A stretch of DNA of 35,381 nucleotides from positions 6,877 to 42,257 of the forward strand of contig MHFI01000037.1 in the NCBI GenBank assembly GCA_001804125.1, read 5' to 3'. Position numbers and translations under genes: made by a program. Positions within the stretch are counted from its first letter, which is position 1; every line of letters begins with the position of its first letter. Of the stretch, positions 15,747 through 23,799 are shown piece by piece. This stretch comes from Omnitrophica bacterium RIFCSPHIGHO2_02_FULL_51_18. Its GTDB lineage: Bacteria; Omnitrophota; Gorgyraeia; 2-02-FULL-51-18. Under the pieces are notes generated by a model. That model was not told where the DNA came from. It was given only the letters and a program-made list of their open reading frames with translations, and ran no database searches.

Positions 15747-17618
15747 TTAAGAGCCAGCCCCGAGAAGCCCAAGCGCCTTTTTAGCCTCCCCAAAAGCGGG
15801 GTCAAGCTCAAGCGCCCTCTCCCAGTACCGCCGCGCCTCCTCTTTGGCGCCCAAACGGTAATAAATAAGACCTATATTCGTGTTGGCCCGCGGGCTTGAA
15901 GGGTTAAACTTGAGGGAATTTTTAAAAGCCTGAAGCGCCTTCTCGGGCTCGCCCATCTTGCCGTACACCATGCCGAGGTTATTGTACGCCTGCGAGGAGT
16001 TGGGTTTGACTTCAATGGCCTTCAAAAATAATTCCTCGGCGCGCCCGAAATCCCCGCCGCGCTCATACCACATACCGAGATTGTTAAGCGCCTGGGAATT
16101 CGCCGGGTCTGTTTGAAGGCATTTTTCGTAATACCCCTTTGCCTCCTCATGCCGCTCTAACCGCGTCAAAAGCACTCCCATCGCGAGGTTCGCCTTCGGA
16201 GCTTCCGGGTCGATTTCAAACGCTTTCTGATAAAGCGTCATGGCCTTGTCATACTTTTTCCTTTCCTGAAACGCGTCCCCGGCGTTGATGTAGTCTTTGA
16301 GCCAAGTGTTTTCCACCAACCGCGCCTGGGTCAGCCAAATCCCCAGACCCAAGACCCCGGCACACAAAGCCAATCGAGTCCACGCTTTTTGCGCGGCGGC
16401 CTCATAAATCTCCAGGACACCCGCCGCCGCCACCGGCAAGAAAACGCTTAAAGCCGGCAACCGGTACCGCGCGTTCACAAAGAAGAAAACAATCGCCGCG
16501 ATATAGCACACGACCCACAGGGACACCGCCCATCGGTGCCTTATTTTTTTGAACGCAGCGAAAATCCCCAGAATAAACAAGGGGCCCACGAGGGAGAAGT
16601 CAGGCCACGGAAAACGCAGCATCGGATTAAAATTGCGGGCGAAGCTGTAGTCCTCCACATCAGAAATCTCGCGCGCATCAAAAAATAAAACGATCTTCAT
16701 CCATGAAAGGCGGATAAAATCCAAGGGGTTCTCACGAATATACCGCCACGCCTTGTCCGACCAATAAGCGGACACCTCGGAAGGCTTAAGACTGCGTCCT
16801 GTCTCGCGTTCGGCGACGGCCTTCGAATCCTCTATCTGCGCGTCGACGTTGCCGCCGGTTCCTTCCGGCGCCGCAAACACTCCTTCCGCTTTCGGGTTGT
16901 TCCCGATATAAAAATTAAACCCGCCGTGGGAGGTTAGCGGCACAAAATCATGGCCATAAACCCAGTTGTGAACCGGTACCGGTGAAAGCGTAAGAAAAAA
17001 CGCCAGGAAATAAGCGGCCAATGCTTTGGCCGGAAATTTTCCACTTTTTTTATCGCGGAAAAAAAGAAGCGGCAATAAAAACACGAACGGGATGATCCCC
17101 GCTTTGGTGAGCGCGGCCAACGCGCAGCACACGCCCAACGCCGCCCCTTTTTTGACCGTGGGGGCCTCTAAAAAACGGCAGCTCTGATAAAACGAAAGCG
17201 CATAGAGAGGGACGCCCAAAGATTCGGGAGTCAAAATCTGCTCATGAAAAAACAAAGGCCCGTAAACGGCGGCGAGCCACGCCGCCAGATGCCCGGCGGT
17301 TTTCGAATGGATCTTCCCGCCGATTTTATAAACAAGAAAAACGGTCAGAACTCCGAGCAAGGATTGTGTGAGCTTGACCGCCAAAAGCGAGTGGTTCGAA
17401 AACTTATAACAAAGTGCCAGGAAAAACGGGTAGAGCGGAAGACCGTAAAACACCCCTTCGCCCTTCCAGTCGCCCGCAAGTATCCGGAGCGCCCAGTCCT
17501 GATAGTACTTCGGGTCCAGGATCACCGGCTCATAAAAGGGCGCTGTCCTGGAAAAATAAAGGCAGGCGATTCTGACCGCAAGTGCGAGAACTACGGCAAG
17601 CCAGATCCTTTTCGGCAC
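15747..17618 (-). CDS. Membrane glycosyltransferase (GT39/PMT-like) fused to TPR repeats
   Basis: This is a fusion of a polytopic membrane transferase and a soluble repeat domain. The first two thirds have about ten hydrophobic segments. Near the N-terminus, LDPKYYQDWA followed by FYGLPLYPFFLALCYKF is the acidic-loop pattern of lipid-sugar-dependent glycosyltransferases (PMT/ArnT group). From about residue 440 onward there are roughly five tandem TPR units, with the usual A..LG..Y...G....A...Y..A....P spacing. It may glycosylate a lipid or exported protein and use the TPRs to hold a partner. I choose a GTG start at 17618, 4 nt after the tonB-like stop, giving 623 residues. A longer frame to 17768 would overlap tonB by 146 nt and adds a low-complexity, Cys/Arg-rich stretch not typical of the family. 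Substrate unknown. Confidence 0.75.
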   Translation of the reverse strand: MPKRIWLAVVLALAVRIACLYFSRTAPFYEPVILDPKYYQDWALRILAGDWKGEGVFYGLPLYPFFLALCYKFSNHSLLAVKLTQSLLGVLTVFLVYKIGGKIHSKTAGHLAAWLAAVYGPLFFHEQILTPESLGVPLYALSFYQSCRFLEAPTVKKGAALGVCCALAALTKAGIIPFVFLLPLLFFRDKKSGKFPAKALAAYFLAFFLTLSPVPVHNWVYGHDFVPLTSHGGFNFYIGNNPKAEGVFAAPEGTGGNVDAQIEDSKAVAERETGRSLKPSEVSAYWSDKAWRYIRENPLDFIRLSWMKIVLFFDAREISDVEDYSFARNFNPMLRFPWPDFSLVGPLFILGIFAAFKKIRHRWAVSLWVVCYIAAIVFFFVNARYRLPALSVFLPVAAAGVLEIYEAAAQKAWTRLALCAGVLGLGIWLTQARLVENTWLKDYINAGDAFQERKKYDKAMTLYQKAFEIDPEAPKANLAMGVLLTRLERHEEAKGYYEKCLQTDPANSQALNNLGMWYERGGDFGRAEELFLKAIEVKPNSSQAYNNLGMVYGKMGEPEKALQAFKNSLKFNPSSPRANTNIGLIYYRLGAKEEARRYWERALELDPAFGEAKKALGLLGAGS

Positions 17619-17622
17619 GAAA

Positions 17623-18306
17623 TTATATTTCTTCGAACAGAATGGTGAGGTTAAACGAGATTTTACCGAGGTTGAGATCTTTGGGGAAACGGCCGAAAGG
17701 CGCCGAGTCCCGCACGCATTGCATCGCAAAATCTTTGACGTGGCTGTCGCCGGTCGATTGTTTCTCAAGCACCGAAACCCTTTCCAGGCTTCCGTCCGAA
17801 TCGAGAACGAAAAGAAGCGTCACGCTGCCGTCTCCTATATTTTGGTAGGAATACTTGCGCTGAACGATGTTTTGTATTTTCTCTTTGATCTTTGCAAAAT
17901 AACTCGCGAAAACCCTGCCCTTCTCCGGGTCGGCCAAGAGATCTTCGCTCCGCCAAACCGCCGCGGCAGGCTTCGGCGAAAGAACAGGCTGGTGAATAGG
18001 TTTCCGTCCCGGCTTTCTTTGTGCGGGCAACTCCTTAGGCGGCGTGATGCGGCGTTGGGCTGCCGCCTCCTTAGGTTTGGAAACTGCCTCGGCGGCTTTC
18101 TCGGCCGGTTTTTCTGCCGTCGGCTTTAGCGGTTTTTTTGCTTCCACCACAGAGACCGGCGCCGGTTTTGACTGAATATATTCAATTTGCACCGGCTCCT
18201 GCTCTTCGGTCTCCTCGATAAACGGCGAAGTGTACAACGCCGCTGCAAAAAACGCGTGAACCCCCAGCGAGACCGTAAGAAATGCTAGAGTGGTTTTAGG
18301 AAACAT
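17623..18306 (-). CDS. TonB-like energy transducer
   Basis: This periplasm-spanning protein normally couples the proton motive force to outer-membrane transport. One N-terminal membrane anchor (residues 5-24) is followed by a Pro/Lys/Ala/Glu-rich linker (about residues 45-115). The compact C-terminal domain (about 135-227) has the TonB-family pattern YSYQNIGDGSVTLLFVLDSDGSLERVSVLEKQSTGD. No exbB/exbD genes are in the window. It lies 4 nt before the glycosyltransferase start and is probably co-transcribed with it. A TonB-domain protein with another role, for example TolA-like, remains possible. Confidence 0.75.
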   Translation of the reverse strand: MFPKTTLAFLTVSLGVHAFFAAALYTSPFIEETEEQEPVQIEYIQSKPAPVSVVEAKKPLKPTAEKPAEKAAEAVSKPKEAAAQRRITPPKELPAQRKPGRKPIHQPVLSPKPAAAVWRSEDLLADPEKGRVFASYFAKIKEKIQNIVQRKYSYQNIGDGSVTLLFVLDSDGSLERVSVLEKQSTGDSHVKDFAMQCVRDSAPFGRFPKDLNLGKISFNLTILFEEI

Positions 18307-18334
18307 GGGGTGATTTTATCACAAAACCAACATT

Positions 18335-18373
18335 AAAGGGGACAGCCATTTAAATTAAATGGCTGTCCCCTTT
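18335..18373. repeat. 39-nt perfect palindrome (GGGGACAGCC class)
   Basis: The 19-nt arms (starting AAAGGGGACAGCCATTTAA) are perfectly complementary with a single central base. It lies between the luxC-like and tonB-like genes, and the luxC-like stop codon overlaps its edge. It resembles REP-type palindromes of the GGGGACAG class that are dispersed in many genomes near Y1/RAYT transposases. It could also end transcription of the luxC-like gene, but there is only a short T run (TTT) after it. Confidence 0.85.
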
Positions 18374-19530
18374 TAACGAGTCTCCAAATCAGTCCAACGG
18401 ACCCACGAGGCCAGGTTCGGCATGCCGTCGTGGTGCCACGTGATGGGCGGGTTTTGCATCTGGCCTGCGCGGCAGATACGGTTGATGCCAAGCTGAGCGA
18501 GTCTGAGAGCGGCCCCTTGCCGGCGGACGGAGTTTCCTTCCAACGCAACGGACTGTAAAGATAGGCGGATGGGTTTGAGCTTTTTATACACTTTCTCGAT
18601 ATCGTTAAACGCCTGAAAATGGATGACCTTGCCTTCGCAAATTTTTGGAAAGTCCGACACCGCGTCATCGTAAAGCGTAAGCCACCGCCCGTATCGGGAC
18701 AGATGTTTTGTGACGTGCTGCGAAAAAAGAAGCGGCGAAACCTCTCCTCCCGTTTCCAGATAGATCACCGCCGGCGAAAGACAACCCCGCTGGTCCATCA
18801 TCCAGATATCGGTCGCGGCATTCCGCGCTAACTTTGACAGGTTTCTTTTCGTTAAAGTTTCCTTTAAACAAATCCCGAAACTCACGCGATGGCCGTACCC
18901 GATAAACCGTGTCTTGGACGGAATCATCTTCCGAACTTCTGAAAGGGTCCGGTCATCTCCGTACACCACCACTAAATCTGATGCCTGAATAGACCGCTCC
19001 AGAGCTTTTTTGTTATTTGCTTTTAAAAGAGAATTCCCGGAAGCAAGCCCGCAGTCTACCATTTTAAGAGAATCCAGATAAATATCCAGAAAGCCCTTAT
19101 CTTTTGAGGAAACCTTGCCCACATTCTTACTTTTGACGAGCATACCCAAAACAAAACTTACGATCGACGGGTTCGGCACATTGCCGGAAAAAATATGCGT
19201 GATCACCCGAGGGCCTTGAGCCCGGTGCCAGGTGCTCGTCTTCGCGTCGCGCCTAAAACCGTCCAACACGAGTGGGTCCTTAAACTCCGCCTTTAGTAAA
19301 CCGATGAGTTTCAAGGTTGTAAGCTCCTTAAAAAGTGAGTCCAGAAGCTTATGAGACATATCTTCCGTAAAGCCCGATTGCAGCACCAAACGCCGAATGG
19401 CCTTCCTTCTAAACGAATAATTCCGATTTGACCAGCGTTTGGACAAATCTCCTAAAGCATGAACAATAGACAACACAGGCCGGTCAGCCAGACCCTGTGT
19501 TTGGATTCGACGGGTGACAAACATTCTCAT
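18373..19530 (-). CDS. LuxC-like acyl-CoA/acyl-protein reductase
   Basis: LuxC-family enzymes reduce an activated fatty acyl group to a fatty aldehyde with NADPH through an acyl-cysteine intermediate. The candidate nucleophile is Cys250 in DQRGCLSP, the family's active-site context. Rossmann-like segments are visible, including HIFSGNVPNPSIVSF, near residue 112, and SDLVVVYGDDRTL. At 385 residues it is somewhat shorter than Vibrio/Photobacterium LuxC (about 480). It overlaps the luxE-like gene by 4 nt (ATGA), so the two products are probably made together. No luciferase genes are present. The aldehyde's fate is unknown. Confidence 0.82.
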   Translation of the reverse strand: MRMFVTRRIQTQGLADRPVLSIVHALGDLSKRWSNRNYSFRRKAIRRLVLQSGFTEDMSHKLLDSLFKELTTLKLIGLLKAEFKDPLVLDGFRRDAKTSTWHRAQGPRVITHIFSGNVPNPSIVSFVLGMLVKSKNVGKVSSKDKGFLDIYLDSLKMVDCGLASGNSLLKANNKKALERSIQASDLVVVYGDDRTLSEVRKMIPSKTRFIGYGHRVSFGICLKETLTKRNLSKLARNAATDIWMMDQRGCLSPAVIYLETGGEVSPLLFSQHVTKHLSRYGRWLTLYDDAVSDFPKICEGKVIHFQAFNDIEKVYKKLKPIRLSLQSVALEGNSVRRQGAALRLAQLGINRICRAGQMQNPPITWHHDGMPNLASWVRWTDLETR

Positions 19531-20651
19531 GAATTCAAAAACTCCTCATAATTCAAGGAACATCCCCGAAGCTGGGAGCCGCGCGCGCGGCCCAGTATTT
19601 CGAAGCCCTCCCCCGCTTCTCTTCCCAAGTCTTCCGTTTGAATCGCCAACACGGAGCCGCGGTTCGCGAGATCGAAATGCCTTAAAATCCCGACGGAACC
19701 TTTTTTTACCCTTTTTCCCGTTTGGGGGTTTATCACGAGAGTTCGTGTCCACGCGGGGCCTATTTTGAACGGTTTTCGCTTAATGTTCATCTCTTTATCC
19801 CATAGCGCGGTGTCATAAAACTGGCTCGAAAGCTCCGTCATGCCATATTCACTGACGCAGTGATCGGCCCTTATCCCGAGAACCTTTTCACATTCATGGT
19901 AAAGTCTCGATTTTGGAATCTCTGCGGTCCTGCCCTTGAGCCCGCCGGTTTCCATGATTCGGCTGCCGGCGCTGAGTTTTATAGATAGGCGCCGCCGGGT
20001 CAAATAGTCGAGAAACCCTTTAAGCAAAAAGGAGGTGGCAAGCAGAAACGCTTTTTTGGAGCAAGCCCCGAGGTCTTTCGCCAATCTTTCATAATCCGGC
20101 ACTCCGCTTTTTACATAGTAACTTCCCTTTTTGCCGGCCAGCGCTTCATCCACGATGCCGGCCATGCAGGAAAGCGAGGAATGCGGGGCTTCTTTCGGAG
20201 AATGGATGAGGTAGCAAAACAATAAGCTTCGGGTGTCCGGCTGAAAGCCCGGCGACGTTTTAATGTCGGGCAAAAGATACTGCCTAAACGGCGGAATGAT
20301 CGCGGCCTCATAAAGCTTAAGCGTGTCAAAAAAATGAGCGCCGGTGTCGTTCTGCGTCGTGCCGCTCGTCTTGAAAATCCGCACCGCATTTTCGGCGGGA
20401 AACGTCGTCAGCACAAGCTCCTTGAAACCCGCGGCCGGCAGGGCGGGAATCTCCCGCCAACACCTGACATTCTTGAGGGTCTTTTTCTGCACGAGACAGA
20501 ATTTCCGGTAATTCGAATTTTTCCGGAACTGGAATTTAAAGAGCTTGATCGCCAGCGCATCGAACGCGGAATCCGGTGCTGGTTTCCGGGAATAATTTCT
20601 TATGAATGACAGGATTTCCCGGTCAAGCTTCTTGGCTTCGATTTCCGGCAT
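19527..20651 (-). CDS. LuxE-like acyl-protein synthetase
   Basis: LuxE-family proteins adenylate a fatty acid and transfer the acyl group to their own cysteine before handing it to LuxC. The adenylate-forming signature KTSGTTQ is at residues 94-100. The later motif SEYGMTELSSQFYD matches the family. The 374-residue length is normal for LuxE. The next gene in the same direction is the LuxC-like reductase, overlapping by 4 nt. The upstream neighbour, 9 nt away, is a DUF4870 membrane protein. Confidence in the family is high; the acyl substrate is unknown. Confidence 0.82.
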   Translation of the reverse strand: MPEIEAKKLDREILSFIRNYSRKPAPDSAFDALAIKLFKFQFRKNSNYRKFCLVQKKTLKNVRCWREIPALPAAGFKELVLTTFPAENAVRIFKTSGTTQNDTGAHFFDTLKLYEAAIIPPFRQYLLPDIKTSPGFQPDTRSLLFCYLIHSPKEAPHSSLSCMAGIVDEALAGKKGSYYVKSGVPDYERLAKDLGACSKKAFLLATSFLLKGFLDYLTRRRLSIKLSAGSRIMETGGLKGRTAEIPKSRLYHECEKVLGIRADHCVSEYGMTELSSQFYDTALWDKEMNIKRKPFKIGPAWTRTLVINPQTGKRVKKGSVGILRHFDLANRGSVLAIQTEDLGREAGEGFEILGRARGSQLRGCSLNYEEFLNS

Positions 20652-20660
20652 TCAACAATC

Positions 20661-20999
20661 TTAGGATTTGGGTTCGGCCATGTCACCGATGACTGGCAGC
20701 TTGAAATACTCCCCCTGGTAAGCCTTGACCATCAGGACAATCCAAAGGACCAGTTGCACGAGATAAACCACCGGCAAAAGCGGCCAACCGACCACAGGAA
20801 TAAAAGCCAGCACGACGCCAAGCGCGAATAAAAATCCGAACACAAGGATGGACTGCATCGCGTGGAACTTCACGAACTTATTCTCCTTTTCTATCACGTA
20901 GAAAATGATGCCTGTGATGAAGCCCACGAGATAACTCAAGAGCGCAGCCACATTGGGTTCCATGCCCGTCGACGACTTGCCAAGATCCTTATTTTCCAT
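20661..20999 (-). CDS. DUF4870 (Tic20-like) small membrane protein
   Basis: The protein has 112 residues with a short hydrophilic N-terminus (MENKDLGKSSTGMEPN). A first hydrophobic stretch (about 17-36) precedes the KENKFVKFHAMQSIL motif that defines the DUF4870/Tic20-like group. Two further hydrophobic segments follow (about 50-95). The ATG is preceded by a strong AAAGGAGG site. Function is unknown. It sits between the aminotransferase and luxE-like genes with very short gaps and is probably in the same transcript. Confidence 0.8.
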   Translation of the reverse strand: MENKDLGKSSTGMEPNVAALLSYLVGFITGIIFYVIEKENKFVKFHAMQSILVFGFLFALGVVLAFIPVVGWPLLPVVYLVQLVLWIVLMVKAYQGEYFKLPVIGDMAEPKS

Positions 21000-21016
21000 A
21001 ATCGACCTCCTTTAGT

Positions 21017-22447
21017 TTACACACCCATCTTCTGTAAGATCCTGTCAAACGTATTGACGCAAAAACTGATTTCCTTTTCGGAAATCACAAACGGCGGCGT
21101 AATCGAAATCACGTTATGGAAAGGCCCCGAGGGAAGGAGCACCAAGCCGCGCTTCAGTGCTTCAACAATAAAAGCCCCGGCTTTATCCGTCGCGGGGATT
21201 ATCGTTTTCTTCTTTTTACCATAACTCACCTGGGAGAATTCAAGCCCTATCATCAACCCAGAGCCGCGGATGTCGCCGATCAGCGCATGTTTTTCCTTGA
21301 TCCGCCACAGTTCCTTCCGGAAAAATTCACCCATGTCCCTTGAACGCTCAACCAATTTTTTGTCCTCGATTTCCTTGATGACCGCCAGCGCCGCCGCGCA
21401 GCCCAAGGGATTGCCCAAAAACGTGCTCGTATGGATCGCATCGCCCGTAGATGCACCCCAGGAGTGCATCACGCGGGTGGTGCCTATGCAGGCCGAGATC
21501 GGAAACCCGTTTCCCATGCCCTTCCCCATACACAAAAGATCCGGAACCACGCCGCTTTTATCGATCGCGAACATCGAACCCGTGCGGCCAAACCCCGTGA
21601 ACACTTCATCGGCGATCAAAAGAATTTTCTCCGCATCGCAAAATGCCCTTAAGGCCTTTAAAAAATCCGGGGGTGCGGGAACGATTCCGCCCCGCCCCTG
21701 GATCGGTTCGATCAGCACCGCCCCCACCGGATGTTTTGAACGGCGCGCTTTTTTCACGGTCGATTGGATCGCCCTGAGAGCGACCTGTGAGGCTTTTTCC
21801 TCAAACACGTGCGCGTCGGGATACGGCACATGATAACTAAACGCGCCGAGCTGTTTCAAAAAAGGTTTTCTGAAATCCCCACGGTGGGTCGCCGAAAGCG
21901 CGCCGTAAGTCAGGCCGTGGTAAGCGCCCTCAAACGCAATGACACCTGTTTTCTTTGTGGCCATCACGGCGGTCTTGAGTGCGGACTCGACCGCCTCGGC
22001 GCCGGTGGAGGAAAAAATCGTCTGGTTGAGATTCCCCGGCGTTATTTCGGAGAGACGCTTCGCCAAAAGCGCCTTTACTTCGTTGGGGTGCACGTCGCCC
22101 ATGCCATGCATCATTTCTCTTGCCTGCCGCCGCATCACGTCGAGCACCGCAGCCGAACCATGGCCGATATTCGCAACCGAAAACGCGCTTGTCAGGTCGA
22201 TATAACGGTTGCCATCCACGTCGATGAAATTCAGGCCGAAAGCTTTTTTCAAAAAAACGGGGAAATTTTCATTGATACGGGTAATCTGAGGGCACTCGTA
22301 GCGCTTCAGCGATTCGGTGAGCTTTTGGGACTGCGGACCGGGGACGGTTTTTGTCCTTATCTTCGGAAGAAAATTCTTGGAGAACGCGTTCTTCTTTTTA
22401 TTAAAAAGGAATGGGAAAAATTTCGGCTTCTTAATGAGCGTTTTCAA
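21017..22447 (-). CDS. Class III PLP-dependent aminotransferase (GabT-like)
   Basis: The enzyme belongs to fold-type I aminotransferases that move amino groups to and from omega-amino acids, amines or aldehydes. KTVPGPQSQKL is typical of the N-terminal region of GabT-like enzymes. The PLP aspartate is in IADEVFTGFGRTG and the Schiff-base lysine is about residue 309 in CMGKGMGNGFP. FSSTGAEAVESALKTA binds the cofactor phosphate. I take a TTG start at 22447, overlapping the trxB end by 17 nt, giving 476 residues. A longer frame to 22606 overlaps trxB by 176 nt and adds an unlikely Arg/Ser-rich peptide. The ribosome-binding site at 22447 is weak, so the start is uncertain. Substrate could be 4-aminobutyrate, an acyl ornithine, or an aldehyde from the nearby LuxEC-like pair. 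Confidence 0.82.
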   Translation of the reverse strand: MKTLIKKPKFFPFLFNKKKNAFSKNFLPKIRTKTVPGPQSQKLTESLKRYECPQITRINENFPVFLKKAFGLNFIDVDGNRYIDLTSAFSVANIGHGSAAVLDVMRRQAREMMHGMGDVHPNEVKALLAKRLSEITPGNLNQTIFSSTGAEAVESALKTAVMATKKTGVIAFEGAYHGLTYGALSATHRGDFRKPFLKQLGAFSYHVPYPDAHVFEEKASQVALRAIQSTVKKARRSKHPVGAVLIEPIQGRGGIVPAPPDFLKALRAFCDAEKILLIADEVFTGFGRTGSMFAIDKSGVVPDLLCMGKGMGNGFPISACIGTTRVMHSWGASTGDAIHTSTFLGNPLGCAAALAVIKEIEDKKLVERSRDMGEFFRKELWRIKEKHALIGDIRGSGLMIGLEFSQVSYGKKKKTIIPATDKAGAFIVEALKRGLVLLPSGPFHNVISITPPFVISEKEISFCVNTFDRILQKMGV

Positions 22448-23375
22448 TGAACCGCTCGGCGTCCAGCGCCGCCATGCACCCTGTGCCCGCGGCCGTGACG
22501 GCCTGGCGGTATTTGAAATCCTGCACGTCGCCGCAGGCAAAAACGCCGGGGATATTTGTAAGAGTGCCGTCATGAACCTTAATGTAGCCTTTCGCGTCGA
22601 GATCAATCTGTCCCTTAAAAAGCTCCGAGTTCGGCGTATGGCCGAGCGCCATAAAAATCCCGTCGCATTTTTTCTCGGACCTTTGGCCGGTTTTTAAATT
22701 TTTTATAACGGCGGCCGTCACTTTTTTTTGCGCCGGGTCTTTGATGTCTTCGATCGCCGAATCCCAGATAAAATCAATTTTTGGGTTGCTCTTCGCGCGG
22801 TCCTGCATGATTTTAGACGCGCGAAGCGCCTCGCGCCTGTGCACAATCGTGACCTTCGCGGCAAACTTCGTCAAAAATGCCGCCTCTTCGACGGCTGAAT
22901 CACCGCCGCCGACCACCAACACCTCTTTTCCCTTAAAGAAAAAACCGTCACAGGTCGCGCAGGCCGAAATGCCGTAACCCTGCAGAGCCTTCTCGGACGG
23001 AAGGCCGAGCCAATTCGCCGAGGCTCCGGTGGCAATAATCACGGTTTTTGCGAAATAGTCCTTTCCGTCGGAAGCGACCTTAAACGGCTTTTTGGAAAGA
23101 TCGACGCCCGTCACGTCCTTCGCCAAAAGCTCAGTCCCGAAACGCGCGGCCTGCTCACGAAACAATTTCATCATCTCAGGGCCCGGGATGCCTTTGGGGA
23201 AGCCGGGATAGTTTTCCACGTCCGTCGTCAACATGAGCTGTCCGCCCGGTTGGCCGCCTTTGACAAGTCCTTCAAATAAAAGAGGCCTGAGATTCGCACG
23301 CGAGGCATAAATCGCGGCCGTAAATCCCGCAGGTCCAGAACCTATGATAATGAGTTCTTTCAGGTTATTTGCCAT
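22431..23375 (-). CDS. trxB: Thioredoxin-disulfide reductase
   Basis: This FAD enzyme passes electrons from NADPH to thioredoxin. The FAD site is IIGSGPAGFTAAIYASRA near the N-terminus. The redox-active disulfide is CATC in ACATCDGFFFKG. The NADPH site is VVGGGDSAVEEA, with the HRREALRAS loop. GVFACGDVQDFKYRQAVTAAGTG closes the FAD site. The length is 314 residues. AGGA precedes the ATG by about 6 nt. The NADPH loop HRR-x5 favours the usual NADPH-dependent type over ferredoxin-dependent relatives. Confidence 0.95.
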   Translation of the reverse strand: MANNLKELIIIGSGPAGFTAAIYASRANLRPLLFEGLVKGGQPGGQLMLTTDVENYPGFPKGIPGPEMMKLFREQAARFGTELLAKDVTGVDLSKKPFKVASDGKDYFAKTVIIATGASANWLGLPSEKALQGYGISACATCDGFFFKGKEVLVVGGGDSAVEEAAFLTKFAAKVTIVHRREALRASKIMQDRAKSNPKIDFIWDSAIEDIKDPAQKKVTAAVIKNLKTGQRSEKKCDGIFMALGHTPNSELFKGQIDLDAKGYIKVHDGTLTNIPGVFACGDVQDFKYRQAVTAAGTGCMAALDAERFIENAH

Positions 23376-23415
23376 AAGACTATCCTACTGACCAACGTAT
23401 AAGTAACACAGGAAA

Positions 23416-23441
23416 AGCCACGGCGCTTTAACACCATGGCT
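23416..23441 (-). terminator. Rho-independent terminator after the ferredoxin gene
   Basis: On the minus strand an 8-bp stem (AGCCATGG with CCGTGGCT, one G-U pair) with a 10-nt loop is followed by TTTTCC. It lies about 26 nt after the ferredoxin stop and upstream of trxB. It would confine most ferredoxin transcripts to that single gene. Confidence 0.65.
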
Positions 23442-23467
23442 TCTAAATACAACCTGTCAAAATTTGA

Positions 23468-23701
23468 TTAAGCGCCGTCGCTGCCGATCGCCTCTACGGG
23501 GCACCCCTCTTTAGCTTCTTTGCAGAGTGCTTCTTCTTCAGGCGTCGTGGGCTGTTTCTTTAAGAATGAATAACCGCCGCTTTGGTTTCTGTCAAAATTG
23601 TTGGGCGCCGTCTGCCGGCACAGATCGCAGTCAATGCACTGCGTGTCGACAAAGAAAGCTCCTGCCGCATTATCCGCGTATTTATTCTCCTTATTTGCCA
23701 T
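23468..23701 (-). CDS. Small [4Fe-4S] ferredoxin
   Basis: This small cytoplasmic electron carrier has 77 residues. The cluster ligands are CIDCDLC and a distant CPVEAIG near the C-terminus, so there is one [4Fe-4S] cluster. The loop between the halves (APNNFDRNQSGGYSFLKKQP) is typical of the ferredoxins annotated as Fer4-type in Gram-negative bacteria. I prefer the ATG at 23701, which follows AAGGAG by 6 nt, over the ATG at 23734. The gene has its own promoter (23767-23795), a 5' leader hairpin and a terminator, so it looks like a monocistronic unit. Confidence 0.88.
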   Translation of the reverse strand: MANKENKYADNAAGAFFVDTQCIDCDLCRQTAPNNFDRNQSGGYSFLKKQPTTPEEEALCKEAKEGCPVEAIGSDGA

Positions 23702-23718
23702 TTCATCTCCTTCAATGA

Positions 23719-23741
23719 ACCCGCCAAGAGTCATGGCGGGT
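23719..23741. repeat. Mini-palindrome in the ferredoxin 5' leader
   Basis: The 8-bp arms ACCCGCCA and TGGCGGGT enclose a 7-nt loop. It lies 18 nt upstream of the ferredoxin start, between the promoter and the ribosome-binding site, so it would form in the leader RNA. Nearly the same unit is nested in repeat copy 2 (about 4998-5020). It may be a mobile mini-palindrome rather than a dedicated regulator. Confidence 0.7.
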
Positions 23742-23766
23742 CAATGTACTATTACGTTAGTGGTTT

Positions 23767-23795
23767 AGATTAACAAGAAACCATTTGGCTGTCAA
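23767..23795 (-). promoter_or_regulatory. Sigma70 promoter with extended -10 for the ferredoxin gene
   Basis: On the minus strand a perfect -35 TTGACA (23790-23795), a 17-nt spacer and a -10 TAATCT (23767-23772) with the upstream TG of an extended -10 are present. It lies directly after the gltD stop and about 65 nt before the chosen ferredoxin ATG. Confidence 0.7.
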
Positions 23796-23799
23796 TAAA

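Noticed and set aside
17619-17768. Extended N-terminus of the glycosyltransferase frame
   Set aside because: It would overlap the tonB-like gene by 146 nt and adds a Cys/Arg/Ser-rich stretch before the first membrane segment. A GTG start after the tonB stop is more reasonable.
18373-20651. Bioluminescence (lux) operon
   Set aside because: No luciferase (luxA/luxB) or luxD gene is present; only the aldehyde-forming luxE and luxC homologues are seen.
22448-22606. Extended N-terminus of the aminotransferase frame
   Set aside because: It overlaps trxB coding by 176 nt and is unlike GabT-type N-termini.
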